Source of the DNA: CAYZAK01 sp964476445
GTDB taxonomy: Bacteria > CG03 > SLGR01 > JAGXOG01
NCBI GenBank assembly: GCA_964476445.1
Contig: CAYZAK010000007.1
Coordinates: 1 to 54,039 of the forward strand
Length of the DNA stretch: 54,039 nucleotides
Reading direction: 5' to 3'
A program made the translations under genes and the position numbers. Within the stretch, counting starts at the first letter, position 1; each line of letters begins with the position of its first letter. Below, piece after piece: positions 8,864 through 18,861 of this stretch. The notes beneath the pieces are model-generated. The model saw nothing but the letters and a program-made list of their open reading frames with translations. It ran no database searches and was not told where the DNA came from.

Positions 8864-9218
8864 AAAAATACTAATAGTTGATGACCAAGTTAATTTTACC
8901 CATATAATTAAAATGATCATTGAAAGTCAAGGATTTGAAGGTTTAACCGCTTCAAACGGTCAGGAGGCTATTGATAAGATGAAAGATGCCCTCCCGGATC
9001 TTATACTACTTGATTTAATGATGCCGGAAATGACCGGGTTTGAAGTGCTGGAAGAAATAAAAGATAAATCGAAATTCCAAAAAATCCCTGTTATAGTTAT
9101 TTCGGCCTTGGCCGAAAAAAAATATGTTGATAGAGCCTATAATTTGGGGGCAGTGGATTACATAGTAAAAGACTTCGATCCGGATGAACTTTTAAGCAGC
9201 ATTAAAGAAAATTTATGA
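8856..9218 (+). CDS. Stand-alone response regulator receiver (CheY-like)
   Basis: A 120-residue single receiver domain without an output domain. It has the acidic pocket VDD at residues 8-10, phosphoacceptor Asp53 in LLDLMMPEMTG, the switch Ser in ISALAE and the conserved Lys in IVKDFDP. The usual Lys-Pro pair is Lys-Asp here. It starts inside the end of the kinase gene and overlaps the next gene by 4 bases, so it is probably an intermediate in a phosphorelay between the two kinases. Confidence 0.9.
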   Translation: MSKKILIVDDQVNFTHIIKMIIESQGFEGLTASNGQEAIDKMKDALPDLILLDLMMPEMTGFEVLEEIKDKSKFQKIPVIVISALAEKKYVDRAYNLGAVDYIVKDFDPDELLSSIKENL

Positions 9219-11170
9219 AAGAAAATCATAAAAAAGAAAAAATATTACTAGTTGAAGACGAGCTGTCTTCTAGGAAACCCTGTTCAATATATTTTAAAAA
9301 CCGCGGATTTCGGGTTATAGAAACTTCAACGGGAGAGGAAGCTGTTGAGAGGTTTAAAAAAAAATCTTTTTCAGGAGTAATTACAGATTTTAACCTTAAA
9401 AGAGAAGGGATTAACGGCCTTGAAGTTCTCCGGCGGATAAAAAAAATATCACCTGACTGTCCGGTGATTATAATGACAGCATATGCAACGGTTGAGACCG
9501 GAGTTAAGGCCATGAAATTAGGGGCCTACGATTATATTGTAAAACCGGTAGAGCTGGAAGAACTTTATTTAAAGGTCAAACGCAGTTTAAAGGAAAAAGA
9601 GCTTTCTGAAAAAGTCAAAAAACTTGATGATATAATTGCCCTGTATAAAATAAGTAAAAAAATATTTACAACTGTTGAACTGGAAGATCTTCTTGATCTA
9701 ATAGTAAATACAATGTTAGATATTTTAAATGCCGACCGGGCCTCTTTAATGCTCTTAAACACCAAGGGGGAACTTTATATTCCGGTGAGCCGGGGAATAT
9801 CGGAAAATACCAGAAAATTGACCCGGATAAAGCCGGGCGAACGGATCTCCGGAAAAATTATGCAAAAAAAAGAACCGGTAATTTTGAATTCGGATGCTAA
9901 AAAAGACTGGCCGTTTGAAAATCCCCCCCCTACTTTATCAAATATAAAATCCTCTGTTATATGTCCATTGCTTACCCGCAGTAGAGTTCTGGGTATAATA
10001 AATATAAGCAGGGTAAATATTAATAAGAATTTTACCGAATACGATCTACATAAATCAGTTATTTTTGCTTCTCATATAACTTTGGCAATAGAAAACGCAA
10101 ATTTTTTCGAAAAACTTCAGAAAGAAAAAGAAAAGATAGGGGCTATGTTTTCTGGCATGGGTGATGGAGCGGTGATTACTGCTGCTGACGGAAAAATACT
10201 TATGATAAATAAAGCGGCCCGTTTACTTTTAGAGATAGGAGAAGATAGTGTAAAAAATAAAAAATTATCAAATGTATTACATAATTTTAAAAAATCTTCC
10301 AAAGAAAAAGTTTTGAGAAATGACAAAGAGATAATAACTTTTGAGCTTTTTAAAAATAAAAATAATTCCCGGTATCTTTCAGTCTTAAATACAAAAATAT
10401 CAGGCCGGAGAGTTCCCGGAGGTCAAATTTTTATAATTAGAGATATAACAGAGGAGAAAAGGACCAGTTTGTTAAAGCAGAATTTTTTTTCCGCGGTTTC
10501 CCATAAACTAAAAACTCCTCTTACCGGTATCATATCAACCTTAAAAGTATTAAAAAACAATAAGGATGTAGACAATCGTGCGGAAGCCTTAGAACTGATG
10601 GAAAATTGTGCTTGGGAACTTTCTAATTTAGTGGATAAATTACTTCAGTTTACAGCCTTAGAGACGAAATTTCTTCAACTTGAGAAAAAAAAGGAATCTT
10701 TAGAATCAATGCTGAGCAACGCAGTAAGAAAATTTGATGATAATAAAAAACATCAAAAGGTTGTTATGAAAATTTCCGATAATATTAAGAATTTACCGGC
10801 TGTCTATGTTGACAGAGAAAAAATCATGAAAGTATTTGAAAATATTATAGAAAACGGTATTAAATTTAATAAAAAAAACAATAAAAAAATATTTATTTCA
10901 GCCTGTAAAGAACATGATGGATTTATTAAAGTGGAGATAGCCGATAACGGATTAGGTATTCCGGTCTCCGAAAGAGATAATATCTTTGAAAAGTTTTACC
11001 AGTTCGAAGAATATTTTACCGGTCAGGTAAAGGGAGCCGGTCTGGGACTTACGGCAGTTAGAAAAATAATAGAGTCCCATGGCGGAAAGATATGGGTCGA
11101 AAGTGAATTGGGAAAGGGAAGTAAATTTAAATTTACTATTCCTGTTTTTAAAAACCCGGAAGAGGTTTAA
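9215..11170 (+). CDS. Hybrid signalling kinase: REC-GAF-PAS-HisKA-HATPase
   Basis: A 651-residue soluble protein. The receiver domain comes first (residues 8-125, Asp58 in VITDFN, Lys in IVKPVE), then a coiled linker and a GAF domain (about 150-295). A PAS-like domain follows (about 305-410), then a dimerisation and phosphoacceptor helix with His430 in SAVSHKLKTPLTG, and an ATPase domain with DNGLGIP and GAGLGLTAVRKI. The residue after the His is Lys431, where almost all HisKA kinases have an acidic residue. Having no membrane segment and an N-terminal receiver, it probably receives phosphate or allosteric input from the upstream kinase and receiver. Confidence 0.9.
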   Translation: MKENHKKEKILLVEDELSSRKPCSIYFKNRGFRVIETSTGEEAVERFKKKSFSGVITDFNLKREGINGLEVLRRIKKISPDCPVIIMTAYATVETGVKAMKLGAYDYIVKPVELEELYLKVKRSLKEKELSEKVKKLDDIIALYKISKKIFTTVELEDLLDLIVNTMLDILNADRASLMLLNTKGELYIPVSRGISENTRKLTRIKPGERISGKIMQKKEPVILNSDAKKDWPFENPPPTLSNIKSSVICPLLTRSRVLGIINISRVNINKNFTEYDLHKSVIFASHITLAIENANFFEKLQKEKEKIGAMFSGMGDGAVITAADGKILMINKAARLLLEIGEDSVKNKKLSNVLHNFKKSSKEKVLRNDKEIITFELFKNKNNSRYLSVLNTKISGRRVPGGQIFIIRDITEEKRTSLLKQNFFSAVSHKLKTPLTGIISTLKVLKNNKDVDNRAEALELMENCAWELSNLVDKLLQFTALETKFLQLEKKKESLESMLSNAVRKFDDNKKHQKVVMKISDNIKNLPAVYVDREKIMKVFENIIENGIKFNKKNNKKIFISACKEHDGFIKVEIADNGLGIPVSERDNIFEKFYQFEEYFTGQVKGAGLGLTAVRKIIESHGGKIWVESELGKGSKFKFTIPVFKNPEEV

Positions 11171-11253
11171 AATCATAAATTAGAAAAAAAAAATATAATT
11201 TGTATAATATAGTAAGTTAAAATAAGATTTAATAAATTTGAGAGGAGTCGATT

Positions 11254-11628
11254 ATGAAGAAAAAGGTGTTAGTAGCAGATGACGATAAGACATTAAGGTT
11301 ATCCGCCCAAATTTTTCTGGCTGGGAAGGGATACGATGTTACTGTAGCTGAAGATGGGGTTGAAGCTCTGGAAAAATTAGAGGAGTGTGTCCCGGATGTA
11401 GTAATTACCGATGTAATGATGCCCCGGAAAAATGGATTTGAGGTTTGTGAAGCGATAAAAAGTAACCCTAAGACCGAGGATACTGTTGTTTTTATAGTAT
11501 CGGGTAATGTTACGGAAATAGAAAAGGGTTTTGACTATGGTGCAGACGACTGCATTGTTAAGCCTCTGGACTGGGACGAGTTAACTAAGAAGATAGAAGA
11601 ACATATTTCGGAGAAAGACGAAGAATGA
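11254..11628 (+). CDS. Response regulator receiver coupled to a Ser/Thr kinase gene
   Basis: A 124-residue receiver with acidic cluster ADDD, phosphoacceptor Asp53 in ITDVMMPRKNG, switch Ser in IVSGNV and Lys in CIVKPLDW, so it looks fully competent. A good Shine-Dalgarno (GAGGAG) precedes it, and a TATAAT at 11203-11208 may give it its own start of transcription. Its stop overlaps the start of the Ser/Thr kinase gene by 4 bases. This makes it the probable link between the two-component genes and the kinase. Confidence 0.92.
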   Translation: MKKKVLVADDDKTLRLSAQIFLAGKGYDVTVAEDGVEALEKLEECVPDVVITDVMMPRKNGFEVCEAIKSNPKTEDTVVFIVSGNVTEIEKGFDYGADDCIVKPLDWDELTKKIEEHISEKDEE

Positions 11629-14531
11629 AAGAATGGATGATCAATAACAGATACTTAATTATGGATAAAATAGGGGAGGGCGGTTTTGCTACTGTTTATA
11701 AGGCATGGGATAACATGCTTCAGAAATTTGTAGCTATTAAAAAAATTCATAAAGAGTACTCTTCAGATGCTAAATTCGTAGATATGTTTAAAAGCGAGGC
11801 TGTAAATACAGCTAAATTAGAGCACGAAAATATTGTCCGAGTTATTAATTTTATTAGGGATGCAGAAAATAATTATTATATAATAATGGATTTTGTCTGG
11901 GGAGTGGATCTGGAATATCTTATGAATAAATGTCCGGAATATAATATGAAAATTACCCCGGATATTTCCATGTTTATCATAGGTGAAGTGTTAAAGGCCC
12001 TGGATTACGCTCATTCAGTAAAAAGTGAAGTAACCGGGGAGCCTATGAACATGGTCCACCGGGATATTTCACCCGGTAATATAATGCTCTATTATAACGG
12101 CCGGATAAAATTAACTGATTTTGGAATAGCTAAAGCCGGAGATGCACGGTCTAAAAGGACCAAAAAAGAAAAATTAACCGGCAAAATTTCGTATATGTCT
12201 CCTGAACAGGCTACCGGTGAAATTGACCTTGACGGCCGGTCGGATCTTTTTAGCTGCGGCGTTGTATTGTATGAGATGCTTACCGGAGAAAAAGCTTTTA
12301 AAGGTGATACGGAAGTTGACGTATGGAAAAAAGTTAAAAAAGCCAGGATCGATTTCAAAAAACTTAAAATGTATCAGATTCCGGATGCGATACAAGAAAT
12401 ACTGAAGAAAGTTTTACACCGTAACCCGGATAAAAGGTATAAAAATGCCGCGGCAATGTTTATTGATATTAAAAAGTATTTAAGTAAGAAGGGTAAAACT
12501 GATTATTTACGAGAAGAATACGAGGATTTTGTTACCGATGCCTTAGAAGAGGAAATAGTTAAAGCTAAGAAAAAGAGGGAACAGGAATCTAAAAGAAATT
12601 TTAGGGAAGTCGCTGAAGAAGCTTCTTTAAAAGGTCAGGTGCAGACTCAGCAACCGACACAGCCTAAAAAAGAAACACCGTCCGCTGAAAAACAGCAGGC
12701 TCATGAGTCCTCCGAGGACAAGTCAGAGAAGCCTTCCACAGATCAGTCAGGTGCTCAGCAGCCACCGCAGTCGCCTCCCCAAGCTATAGACTCCCCCTCT
12801 TCGGCGCCCCCCCCGTCACCGGCTCCGGAACCGGACTCTTCTTCAGGTGGTGAAAAAGATAAAACGGTTATTGATTTTGTACTTGATTCTGCTCAAAAAT
12901 ATAGAAAGATTTTTATTACATCCCTTCTTTCCCTGCTTTTGGCTGGGGTAATTTTTATGGCTGTCGATACTTATTATCAGCTTACCGACTGGGGGATTAA
13001 AATACACAATACTATATGGCCTCCAGCCTTGCAGTTAGACAGTTTACCTTCAGAAGCAAGAATAGAAATTTTAGAGGACGGGGAAAGTATTCTCCCGGTA
13101 AAGGAAATGGAAACCCCTCTTTCTCTTGAAGAGATCCGGCCTGGACTTTATACTCTAAAACTTGAAAAACCGGGGTTTGGAGTAATAGAGAGAAATATAA
13201 CAGTATATGAAGGTGCTCCCGGAGATCAGCATATTTCCATCCCCGGTTCTAAAGTTGTAGATGGTGTTCATATTGTTCCTTTTGAAATAGGTGTAAAAAT
13301 TGATTCAATACCGAGGTCTTCCGATTTATTTATTAACGGCAGAAAAGTGGGACAAACCCCGTTTAACGATTCTTTAGAATTGGGGGTTTACAGTTTTAAA
13401 TTAACTAAAGAGGGATTTGAAACAATAGGTACGGATGAAATTTCGGACTCATTTGAAAAAGGGGATTGTGTCGTAGATATTATGGATCCCGATGGCTCTC
13501 AAACTAATATAGACCGTAGGTTCTGGGATATGGAACAGCGCGAAGAAGCCGGCGAAAGAACATTGGTATTTACCGGTAAGCTCTGGAAAAATTTTTCAAT
13601 TACTTCTCGTCCGTCCGGCGCACAAGTGTACATAAATGATACTAATGATCCCTACGGCCAGACCCCGCTGGATGATTTAGCTCTTACCGGAGGTACCCAT
13701 ACTGTAAGAATTGCCCACGCCGGTTATCAGGCCTGGACTGGTACTGTAAAAGTAGATGAGGAGAGTTCCGACGAGTTAAATGTATCCTTAAGAAAGCGAA
13801 TAACGGTTTCGGCTTATGAGAGCGGAAATCCATCTAAATCTATTAATGTAAATGTAAGGATTCCGGGAACCGGTATAAATCGAGAAACGCCGTTTGATGT
13901 GGTGCTACCAGCCCGGCGACACGCCTTTGAGTTTCAGGCCGATTCCAGGTATCAGGCTAAAACAGTTACCAGAGATGTAGGCCGGCTAAGGCAGCGTTTA
14001 AATGTGGGGCTGGAGCTGCATCCACCTCATATGGAAGTAAAAGTAACTAATTTTAAAACCGGTGACAATATTCAGGATGCTTCGGTCTGGATAGACGGGG
14101 AGTACTGGAAGAGAACCAGCAGACTGGGTTTGGCGTCAGGATATATTGAAAGTGGCCCCGGAACTTACCGGGTAGAAATTAGATCAAACGAATACGGTGA
14201 AGACCGGACGGAAATAACTGTTGATCCGGGTGACCGGAAAAACCTTGAAGTAGTTTTGGGAACTCCCCGGGATGCAACCGTGGTAGTTGATACCACTGAT
14301 ATCACCTATGAGAGCAGAATTTATCTTAACAATGAGTATATGGGAAATGCTTTTCAGCAGATGTCCGAAATTGCCAGGGGCACCCATCGTATAAAAGTAG
14401 ATATGGATGACTATCCGCAGGATATAGAAAAAAGTATAAATATTGATCAGCCGGACGAGTTGGTTATTATAAATTTAGTTGAAAGAAACGGCGAGTACTA
14501 TCTGGAAGTACAGGATCCCGATCTTTACTAA
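11625..14531 (+). CDS. Transmembrane Ser/Thr protein kinase with PEGA-repeat ectodomain
   Basis: A 968-residue Hanks-type kinase. The glycine loop is GEGGFATVYKAWD (residues 18-30), with ATP-binding Lys in VAIKK, catalytic VHRDISPGN (His145, Asp147), DFG at 165-167 and the SPEQA activation-loop end. A Pro/Gln/Ser/Glu-rich linker spans about 315-420. One membrane helix lies near 430-450. The rest is extracytoplasmic and built of PEGA-type repeats, for example RPSGAQVYINDTN followed by GQTPLDDLALTGGTHTVRI. PEGA domains are thought to bind envelope surfaces; the ligand is unknown. The first half of the ectodomain is closely matched, in order and in motifs, by the kinase-free protein at 49647-50729. 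It ends one base before the convergent birA-coaX gene. Confidence 0.93.
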   Translation: MKEWMINNRYLIMDKIGEGGFATVYKAWDNMLQKFVAIKKIHKEYSSDAKFVDMFKSEAVNTAKLEHENIVRVINFIRDAENNYYIIMDFVWGVDLEYLMNKCPEYNMKITPDISMFIIGEVLKALDYAHSVKSEVTGEPMNMVHRDISPGNIMLYYNGRIKLTDFGIAKAGDARSKRTKKEKLTGKISYMSPEQATGEIDLDGRSDLFSCGVVLYEMLTGEKAFKGDTEVDVWKKVKKARIDFKKLKMYQIPDAIQEILKKVLHRNPDKRYKNAAAMFIDIKKYLSKKGKTDYLREEYEDFVTDALEEEIVKAKKKREQESKRNFREVAEEASLKGQVQTQQPTQPKKETPSAEKQQAHESSEDKSEKPSTDQSGAQQPPQSPPQAIDSPSSAPPPSPAPEPDSSSGGEKDKTVIDFVLDSAQKYRKIFITSLLSLLLAGVIFMAVDTYYQLTDWGIKIHNTIWPPALQLDSLPSEARIEILEDGESILPVKEMETPLSLEEIRPGLYTLKLEKPGFGVIERNITVYEGAPGDQHISIPGSKVVDGVHIVPFEIGVKIDSIPRSSDLFINGRKVGQTPFNDSLELGVYSFKLTKEGFETIGTDEISDSFEKGDCVVDIMDPDGSQTNIDRRFWDMEQREEAGERTLVFTGKLWKNFSITSRPSGAQVYINDTNDPYGQTPLDDLALTGGTHTVRIAHAGYQAWTGTVKVDEESSDELNVSLRKRITVSAYESGNPSKSINVNVRIPGTGINRETPFDVVLPARRHAFEFQADSRYQAKTVTRDVGRLRQRLNVGLELHPPHMEVKVTNFKTGDNIQDASVWIDGEYWKRTSRLGLASGYIESGPGTYRVEIRSNEYGEDRTEITVDPGDRKNLEVVLGTPRDATVVVDTTDITYESRIYLNNEYMGNAFQQMSEIARGTHRIKVDMDDYPQDIEKSINIDQPDELVIINLVERNGEYYLEVQDPDLY

Positions 14532-14532
14532 A

Positions 14533-16014
14533 TCAATAAATATTTTTTTCTATTATAGAACAGATGCCTTTTAAAGTTAAATTGGGAGCTACGGTATAAT
14601 TTTTTAAAAAGGCAGGCTCAAGATTTTTAATTGCCCCTCCGGTAAAAATTGTATTGTATTTTTCATCGAGTTCTTGATGAATGTTAGAAAGTATGGTTTG
14701 AATCTGACCGGTTAAGGTAAAGTGCAGGCCGCTTTTTAAGCTCTCAGCGGTATTTTTCCCAATAAATTTCAAGGGCACTTTATTGAAATTTATTTTGTGT
14801 AACTTGTCGGCTTGCAGGGTAAGCGCTTTTTCCATGGCTTTAATTCCGGGGGATATTACTCCCCCTGTGTAGGTACCCTGAACTGTAATAATGTCAAATG
14901 TATTGGCTGTACCCATATCCACAACTACAGAGTTTTGTTTAAATATTGATTTAACGGCAGCGGCGTTACATATTCGGTCCGGCCCTAAAGTTTCGGGATG
15001 GGAGATATCCAATTTCAGTCCTGTATCAGTCAGATGAGTTATATTGATAAGATCAGAGAAAAAGTTGGCTTTTATAATTTTTACCGTTTTTAGGGTAAGA
15101 GGGCCTACCACAGAAGAAAGTCCAGCCCCTCTAATCTTAATATTTCCCGTGATTAAACTGAGGGCAGTATTTAACTTTTTAATATAATCCTTGTCAGTTG
15201 AGGTCTTTATTTGTTTTGTTCTTAGGTTATTTTTCTGCTCAACAATTCCTATATGGGTGGTAGTATTTCCAATATCCACGGCCAGCAACCCGGGCTGCAG
15301 CTTATGAGCTTTATGTGTAACTACTGCCTGCCCAGCGCTTATTTTTTCTATTTTTGTGTCAGTTTTCAGTTTAAGTTTCCCGTTACGGTCTATTCCCAGA
15401 GCGGTTCCTGACCTGTTGGATATCTGTATATGCTTTTTTTTAAGAAAACAGGAACTGTTTAAAAGTTTTAGATCTTCTTCGGGTATCTTGATTTTTTTCC
15501 TGTATACATCCAGATTTTTAAGCATATCGTCTAAAAATTTTTTTTGATTTATTTTTACTAGGGATATATCATTTTTTAAATTAGTAGGAAAGACCTTTTT
15601 GGAAGGACCGGTGTTTAAACCCAGCCCGAAACCTATCCACTTATTTCCCAGCCCTTCAGAAATGATTCCCCCTGCTTTTTTGCCATCTATAATAATATCA
15701 TTGGGCCATTTCCATTTAATTGTTGGAACAAGTTTTAAAAGAGGTTTTAAAACAGATAATAGGAAAAATATACTTCCCAGTTTTTCATTTCCCTTAAAAT
15801 GAACAAGTACGGATAAATAGAGCCCCCCCGCAGGCGATTCCCATTTGCTCCCTCTCCTGCCTTTCCCTTGAGTTTGCTCTCTGGCCAGGACCAGAGATTT
15901 CTGGGGCTTTTTTTCGTATATCTGTCGTATTCTTTGCTGGGTGGAGTTTATTGTACGGTAAAACTCTACTCTGTCCCCGTAGTAAATATCAAAAAAAAGA
16001 TCGGATTTACTCAT
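14533..16014 (-). CDS. Fused biotin-protein ligase and type III pantothenate kinase
   Basis: A 493-residue bifunctional protein. The N-terminal part (about 1-235) is a BirA-type ligase with GKGRRGSKWESPAGGLYLS and KWPNDIIIDGKKAGGIISE, which attaches biotin to carboxylase carrier proteins; there is no DNA-binding domain. The C-terminal part (about 240-493) is CoaX, the first enzyme of coenzyme A synthesis. It has LAVDIGNTTTHIGI, GPDRICNAAA, VVVDMGTANTFD and GGVISPGIKAM. BirA-CoaX fusions are known from other bacteria. It is the last gene of the minus-strand operon, overlapping nadC by 4 bases. Confidence 0.92.
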   Translation of the reverse strand: MSKSDLFFDIYYGDRVEFYRTINSTQQRIRQIYEKKPQKSLVLAREQTQGKGRRGSKWESPAGGLYLSVLVHFKGNEKLGSIFFLLSVLKPLLKLVPTIKWKWPNDIIIDGKKAGGIISEGLGNKWIGFGLGLNTGPSKKVFPTNLKNDISLVKINQKKFLDDMLKNLDVYRKKIKIPEEDLKLLNSSCFLKKKHIQISNRSGTALGIDRNGKLKLKTDTKIEKISAGQAVVTHKAHKLQPGLLAVDIGNTTTHIGIVEQKNNLRTKQIKTSTDKDYIKKLNTALSLITGNIKIRGAGLSSVVGPLTLKTVKIIKANFFSDLINITHLTDTGLKLDISHPETLGPDRICNAAAVKSIFKQNSVVVDMGTANTFDIITVQGTYTGGVISPGIKAMEKALTLQADKLHKINFNKVPLKFIGKNTAESLKSGLHFTLTGQIQTILSNIHQELDEKYNTIFTGGAIKNLEPAFLKNYTVAPNLTLKGICSIIEKNIY

Positions 16015-16886
16015 TTGTCATCCTCCTCTAGTAACATACTAAAATCAATAGCCGCAGATGAGTTTGTCAGTCTGCCTACTGAAATGTAGTCTGGTCCGGC
16101 CGCAGCAAAACTCTCTATGTTATCAAGAGTAATTCCGCCTGAAATCTCTATTTTTATACCACTGGATTGATTTCTTATCATTTTTACCGCCTCAGTTAAA
16201 TCGGTTACATTAAAATTATCAAGCATAATAATATCTGGAGTGCCACCGGGATTAGAAAGTACTTTTTTTAATTGAAAAATATTTTCTACTTCTATTTCGA
16301 TTTTAATGTTTTTTGGAGTTCTTGTAAAAACTTTTTCTAACATAATTGGTAAAGAATCCTCAGAACAGGTTAAATGATTTTCTTTTATTAGGACCCGGTC
16401 CGATAAATTCATTCTGTGGTTTTCTCCTCCCCCGCAGCGTACAGCATATTTTTGTAGTTTTCTTAATCCGGGCAGAGTTTTTCGGGTATCCAGTATCTTT
16501 GTTTGGGAAGTGATTTTGTTTATTGCATGGGCATATTTTTGAGTTTGAGTAGCTATTCCCGAAAGGTGAGATAAAAAGTTGATGGCTGTTCTTTCGGCTT
16601 TAAGTAAACTTTCAGGATTTCCAGAAATTTCCATTATTTTCTCGCCCGGTTTAGCTGAAGAAGCATCTTTTTTTAAAATATTGATAATGTTTATTGAACC
16701 AAAATATTTAAATATATATTCAGCTATTTCAGTGCCACATAAGGTACAAGAATCCCGGGCCAGTATAGAGGCATTTACTTTAGTATATTTGAAATCTAAT
16801 CCCGAAATAGTTATATCCTCGCCGGGTAAATCTTCTTTTAGTGCAGTTTTTACTATATTTCTATAACTGTTCTTTTTTAAGTTCAT
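16011..16886 (-). CDS. nadC: Nicotinate-nucleotide pyrophosphorylase (carboxylating)
   Basis: A 291-residue quinolinate phosphoribosyltransferase of de novo NAD synthesis. It carries the family core DTRKTLPGLRKLQKYAV, RCGGGENHRMNLSD, VLIKENHL, the IEIEVEN strand, DIIMLDNF and IEISGGITLDN. Length is normal. The ATG at 16886 lies inside the 3' end of uvrB (26-base overlap). nadA and nadB are not in the window. Confidence 0.95.
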   Translation of the reverse strand: MNLKKNSYRNIVKTALKEDLPGEDITISGLDFKYTKVNASILARDSCTLCGTEIAEYIFKYFGSINIINILKKDASSAKPGEKIMEISGNPESLLKAERTAINFLSHLSGIATQTQKYAHAINKITSQTKILDTRKTLPGLRKLQKYAVRCGGGENHRMNLSDRVLIKENHLTCSEDSLPIMLEKVFTRTPKNIKIEIEVENIFQLKKVLSNPGGTPDIIMLDNFNVTDLTEAVKMIRNQSSGIKIEISGGITLDNIESFAAAGPDYISVGRLTNSSAAIDFSMLLEEDDK

Positions 16887-18861
16887 TTATTTTGTCCCTT
16901 ATTACAGCCGCCAGTTCAAAATCCAGCATATCGGCGGCTTCCTTCATATCTTTTTCCATTTCCTGGATAAGTTCCCCTGGGGATTTATCCATTTTGTCGG
17001 GAGGGTCCCAGCCAATTTTTTTTACATAACGGCTGGCCTCTTTTTTAGTCTGGTGTCGGAACTCTTCTTCATCGCGTATAGCTTTTACAATGGTACGGGG
17101 GGTAACATTGTTTTTTATGTTATATTCTTTTTGTATTACCCGCCGCCGGTCCATTTCTTCAACAGCTCTTTTTATAGAACCGGTAATTTTATCAGCATAC
17201 AGAATAACTTTTCCATTTACATTTCTGGCCGCTCGCCCGCAAACCTGAATAAGAGAAGTTTCGCTTCTTAAAAAGCCTTCTTTATCAGCGTCCAGAACAG
17301 CTACCAGGGTAACTTCGGGAAGATCCAGCCCTTCCCGGAGTAAATTGACTCCCACAAGACAATCAAAAGTTCCTTTGCGAAGATCTTTTAAAATATTTAT
17401 TCTTTCTATAGTATCAATTTCCGAATGAAGATACCTTATCCGGAGATTTTTTTTCTTAAGATATTCAGTTAGATCCTCAGCCATTCGTTTGGTTAAAGTA
17501 GTAGCCAGAACCCTTTCCTTTTTCGAGGCTCTTTTTTCTACTTCTTTTATAAGATCATTTACCTGATTAACAACAGGTCTTATATTTACTTCTGGATCCA
17601 CCAGCCCGGTGGGCCTTATTATCTGTTCTACAATTCCCCCTGAATTTTTAGATTGTTCACATTCATAATCCCCGGGAGTCGCAGACACATAAAGAGAATA
17701 ATTCACAGTATCAATAAATTCTCTGAAGTTTAAAGGGCGATTGTCTAAAGCAGAAGGCAGCCGGAACCCGTGTTTCACCAGGTTTGCTTTTCTAACTCGA
17801 TCCCCTTTATACATGCCTTTTATCTGGGGAAGAGTTACATGGGACTCGTCAAGTATAGTTAAAAATTTATCCGGAAAGTAGCTCAGAAGACAGGCCGGCG
17901 GTTCTCCCGAAATTCGGTTGGAAAGATGCCTGGAATAGTTTTCTATTCCTTTGCAGTAGCCGGTCTCTTTTAACATCTCAATATCGTATTCACAGCGCAT
18001 TTTAAGCCGCTGGGCTTCTAAATATTTCTGTTCGTCTTTAAAATTTTTAACTTTTTTATTAAGTTCTTTTCTTATTGATCGAATAGCCCGGTCGATGGTC
18101 TTGCTGGGGGCGACAAAATGGGTAGCTGGATAGAGAACAAAGTTTTTATGTTCCCTTATTTTTTTTCCGGTAACCGGATTAATAGTTGAAATTGTTTTTA
18201 TTTTTTGCTCTGCTATTTTAATCCGGACAGCTTTTTTATTATAATATGCCGGAAATATATCTATAATTGGGCCTCGGACCCGGAAATTACCGGCGCAGAA
18301 TTCCAAGTTATTTCTGGTGTACTGAATAGCAACAAAATCCTGTATTAATTTTTTTCGGGGATATTTTTTTCCGGGGTGTAAATATACAATCATATTTTTC
18401 CACTCCCGGGGACTCCCTATCCCGTATATACAGGAAACAGAAGCGACAATTACTACATCTTTACGGCTTAATAGAGAAGAGGTGGCTTTCAGCCTTAATC
18501 TATCAATACGGTCATTAATAGCCGCATCTTTTTCTATATAGGTGTCGGTCTGAGGAACGTATGCTTCTGGCTGGTAGTAATCATAATATGACACAAAATA
18601 CTCTACTGAATTTTCAGGAAAAAAAGATTTTATTTCACTGTAAAGCTGAGCGGTAAGGGTTTTATTATGAGATATTATCAGGGTGGGAAGCTGTGTTTCT
18701 TCCACAACCCGGGCCATGGTATAGGTTTTTCCTGAGCCGGTAACTCCTAAAAGTACCTGATCCTTTTTCTGGTTATGAATATTTTTAGTTATTTTTTTTA
18801 TTGCTTCAGGTTGATCTCCCTGATCCGTAAATTCTGATTTTAATTTAAATTTATTTTCCAC
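16861..18861 (-). CDS. uvrB: Excinuclease ABC subunit B
   Basis: A 666-residue DNA repair helicase-like protein that loads UvrC at lesions. It has Walker A GVTGSGKTYT, the beta-hairpin region YYDYYQPEAYVPQ, helicase motif VGVNLLREGLDLPEV, QVCGRAARN, and a C-terminal UVR motif that binds UvrC (the DFELAAVIRDKINEL segment). Length is typical. It starts with GTG inside the end of surE. No uvrA or uvrC is present here. Confidence 0.97.
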   Translation of the reverse strand: MENKFKLKSEFTDQGDQPEAIKKITKNIHNQKKDQVLLGVTGSGKTYTMARVVEETQLPTLIISHNKTLTAQLYSEIKSFFPENSVEYFVSYYDYYQPEAYVPQTDTYIEKDAAINDRIDRLRLKATSSLLSRKDVVIVASVSCIYGIGSPREWKNMIVYLHPGKKYPRKKLIQDFVAIQYTRNNLEFCAGNFRVRGPIIDIFPAYYNKKAVRIKIAEQKIKTISTINPVTGKKIREHKNFVLYPATHFVAPSKTIDRAIRSIRKELNKKVKNFKDEQKYLEAQRLKMRCEYDIEMLKETGYCKGIENYSRHLSNRISGEPPACLLSYFPDKFLTILDESHVTLPQIKGMYKGDRVRKANLVKHGFRLPSALDNRPLNFREFIDTVNYSLYVSATPGDYECEQSKNSGGIVEQIIRPTGLVDPEVNIRPVVNQVNDLIKEVEKRASKKERVLATTLTKRMAEDLTEYLKKKNLRIRYLHSEIDTIERINILKDLRKGTFDCLVGVNLLREGLDLPEVTLVAVLDADKEGFLRSETSLIQVCGRAARNVNGKVILYADKITGSIKRAVEEMDRRRVIQKEYNIKNNVTPRTIVKAIRDEEEFRHQTKKEASRYVKKIGWDPPDKMDKSPGELIQEMEKDMKEAADMLDFELAAVIRDKINELKKEQL

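Noticed and set aside
12092..12358. ORFs opposite or inside the Ser/Thr kinase domain
   Set aside because: The kinase motifs on the plus strand are unbroken; these are frame shadows.
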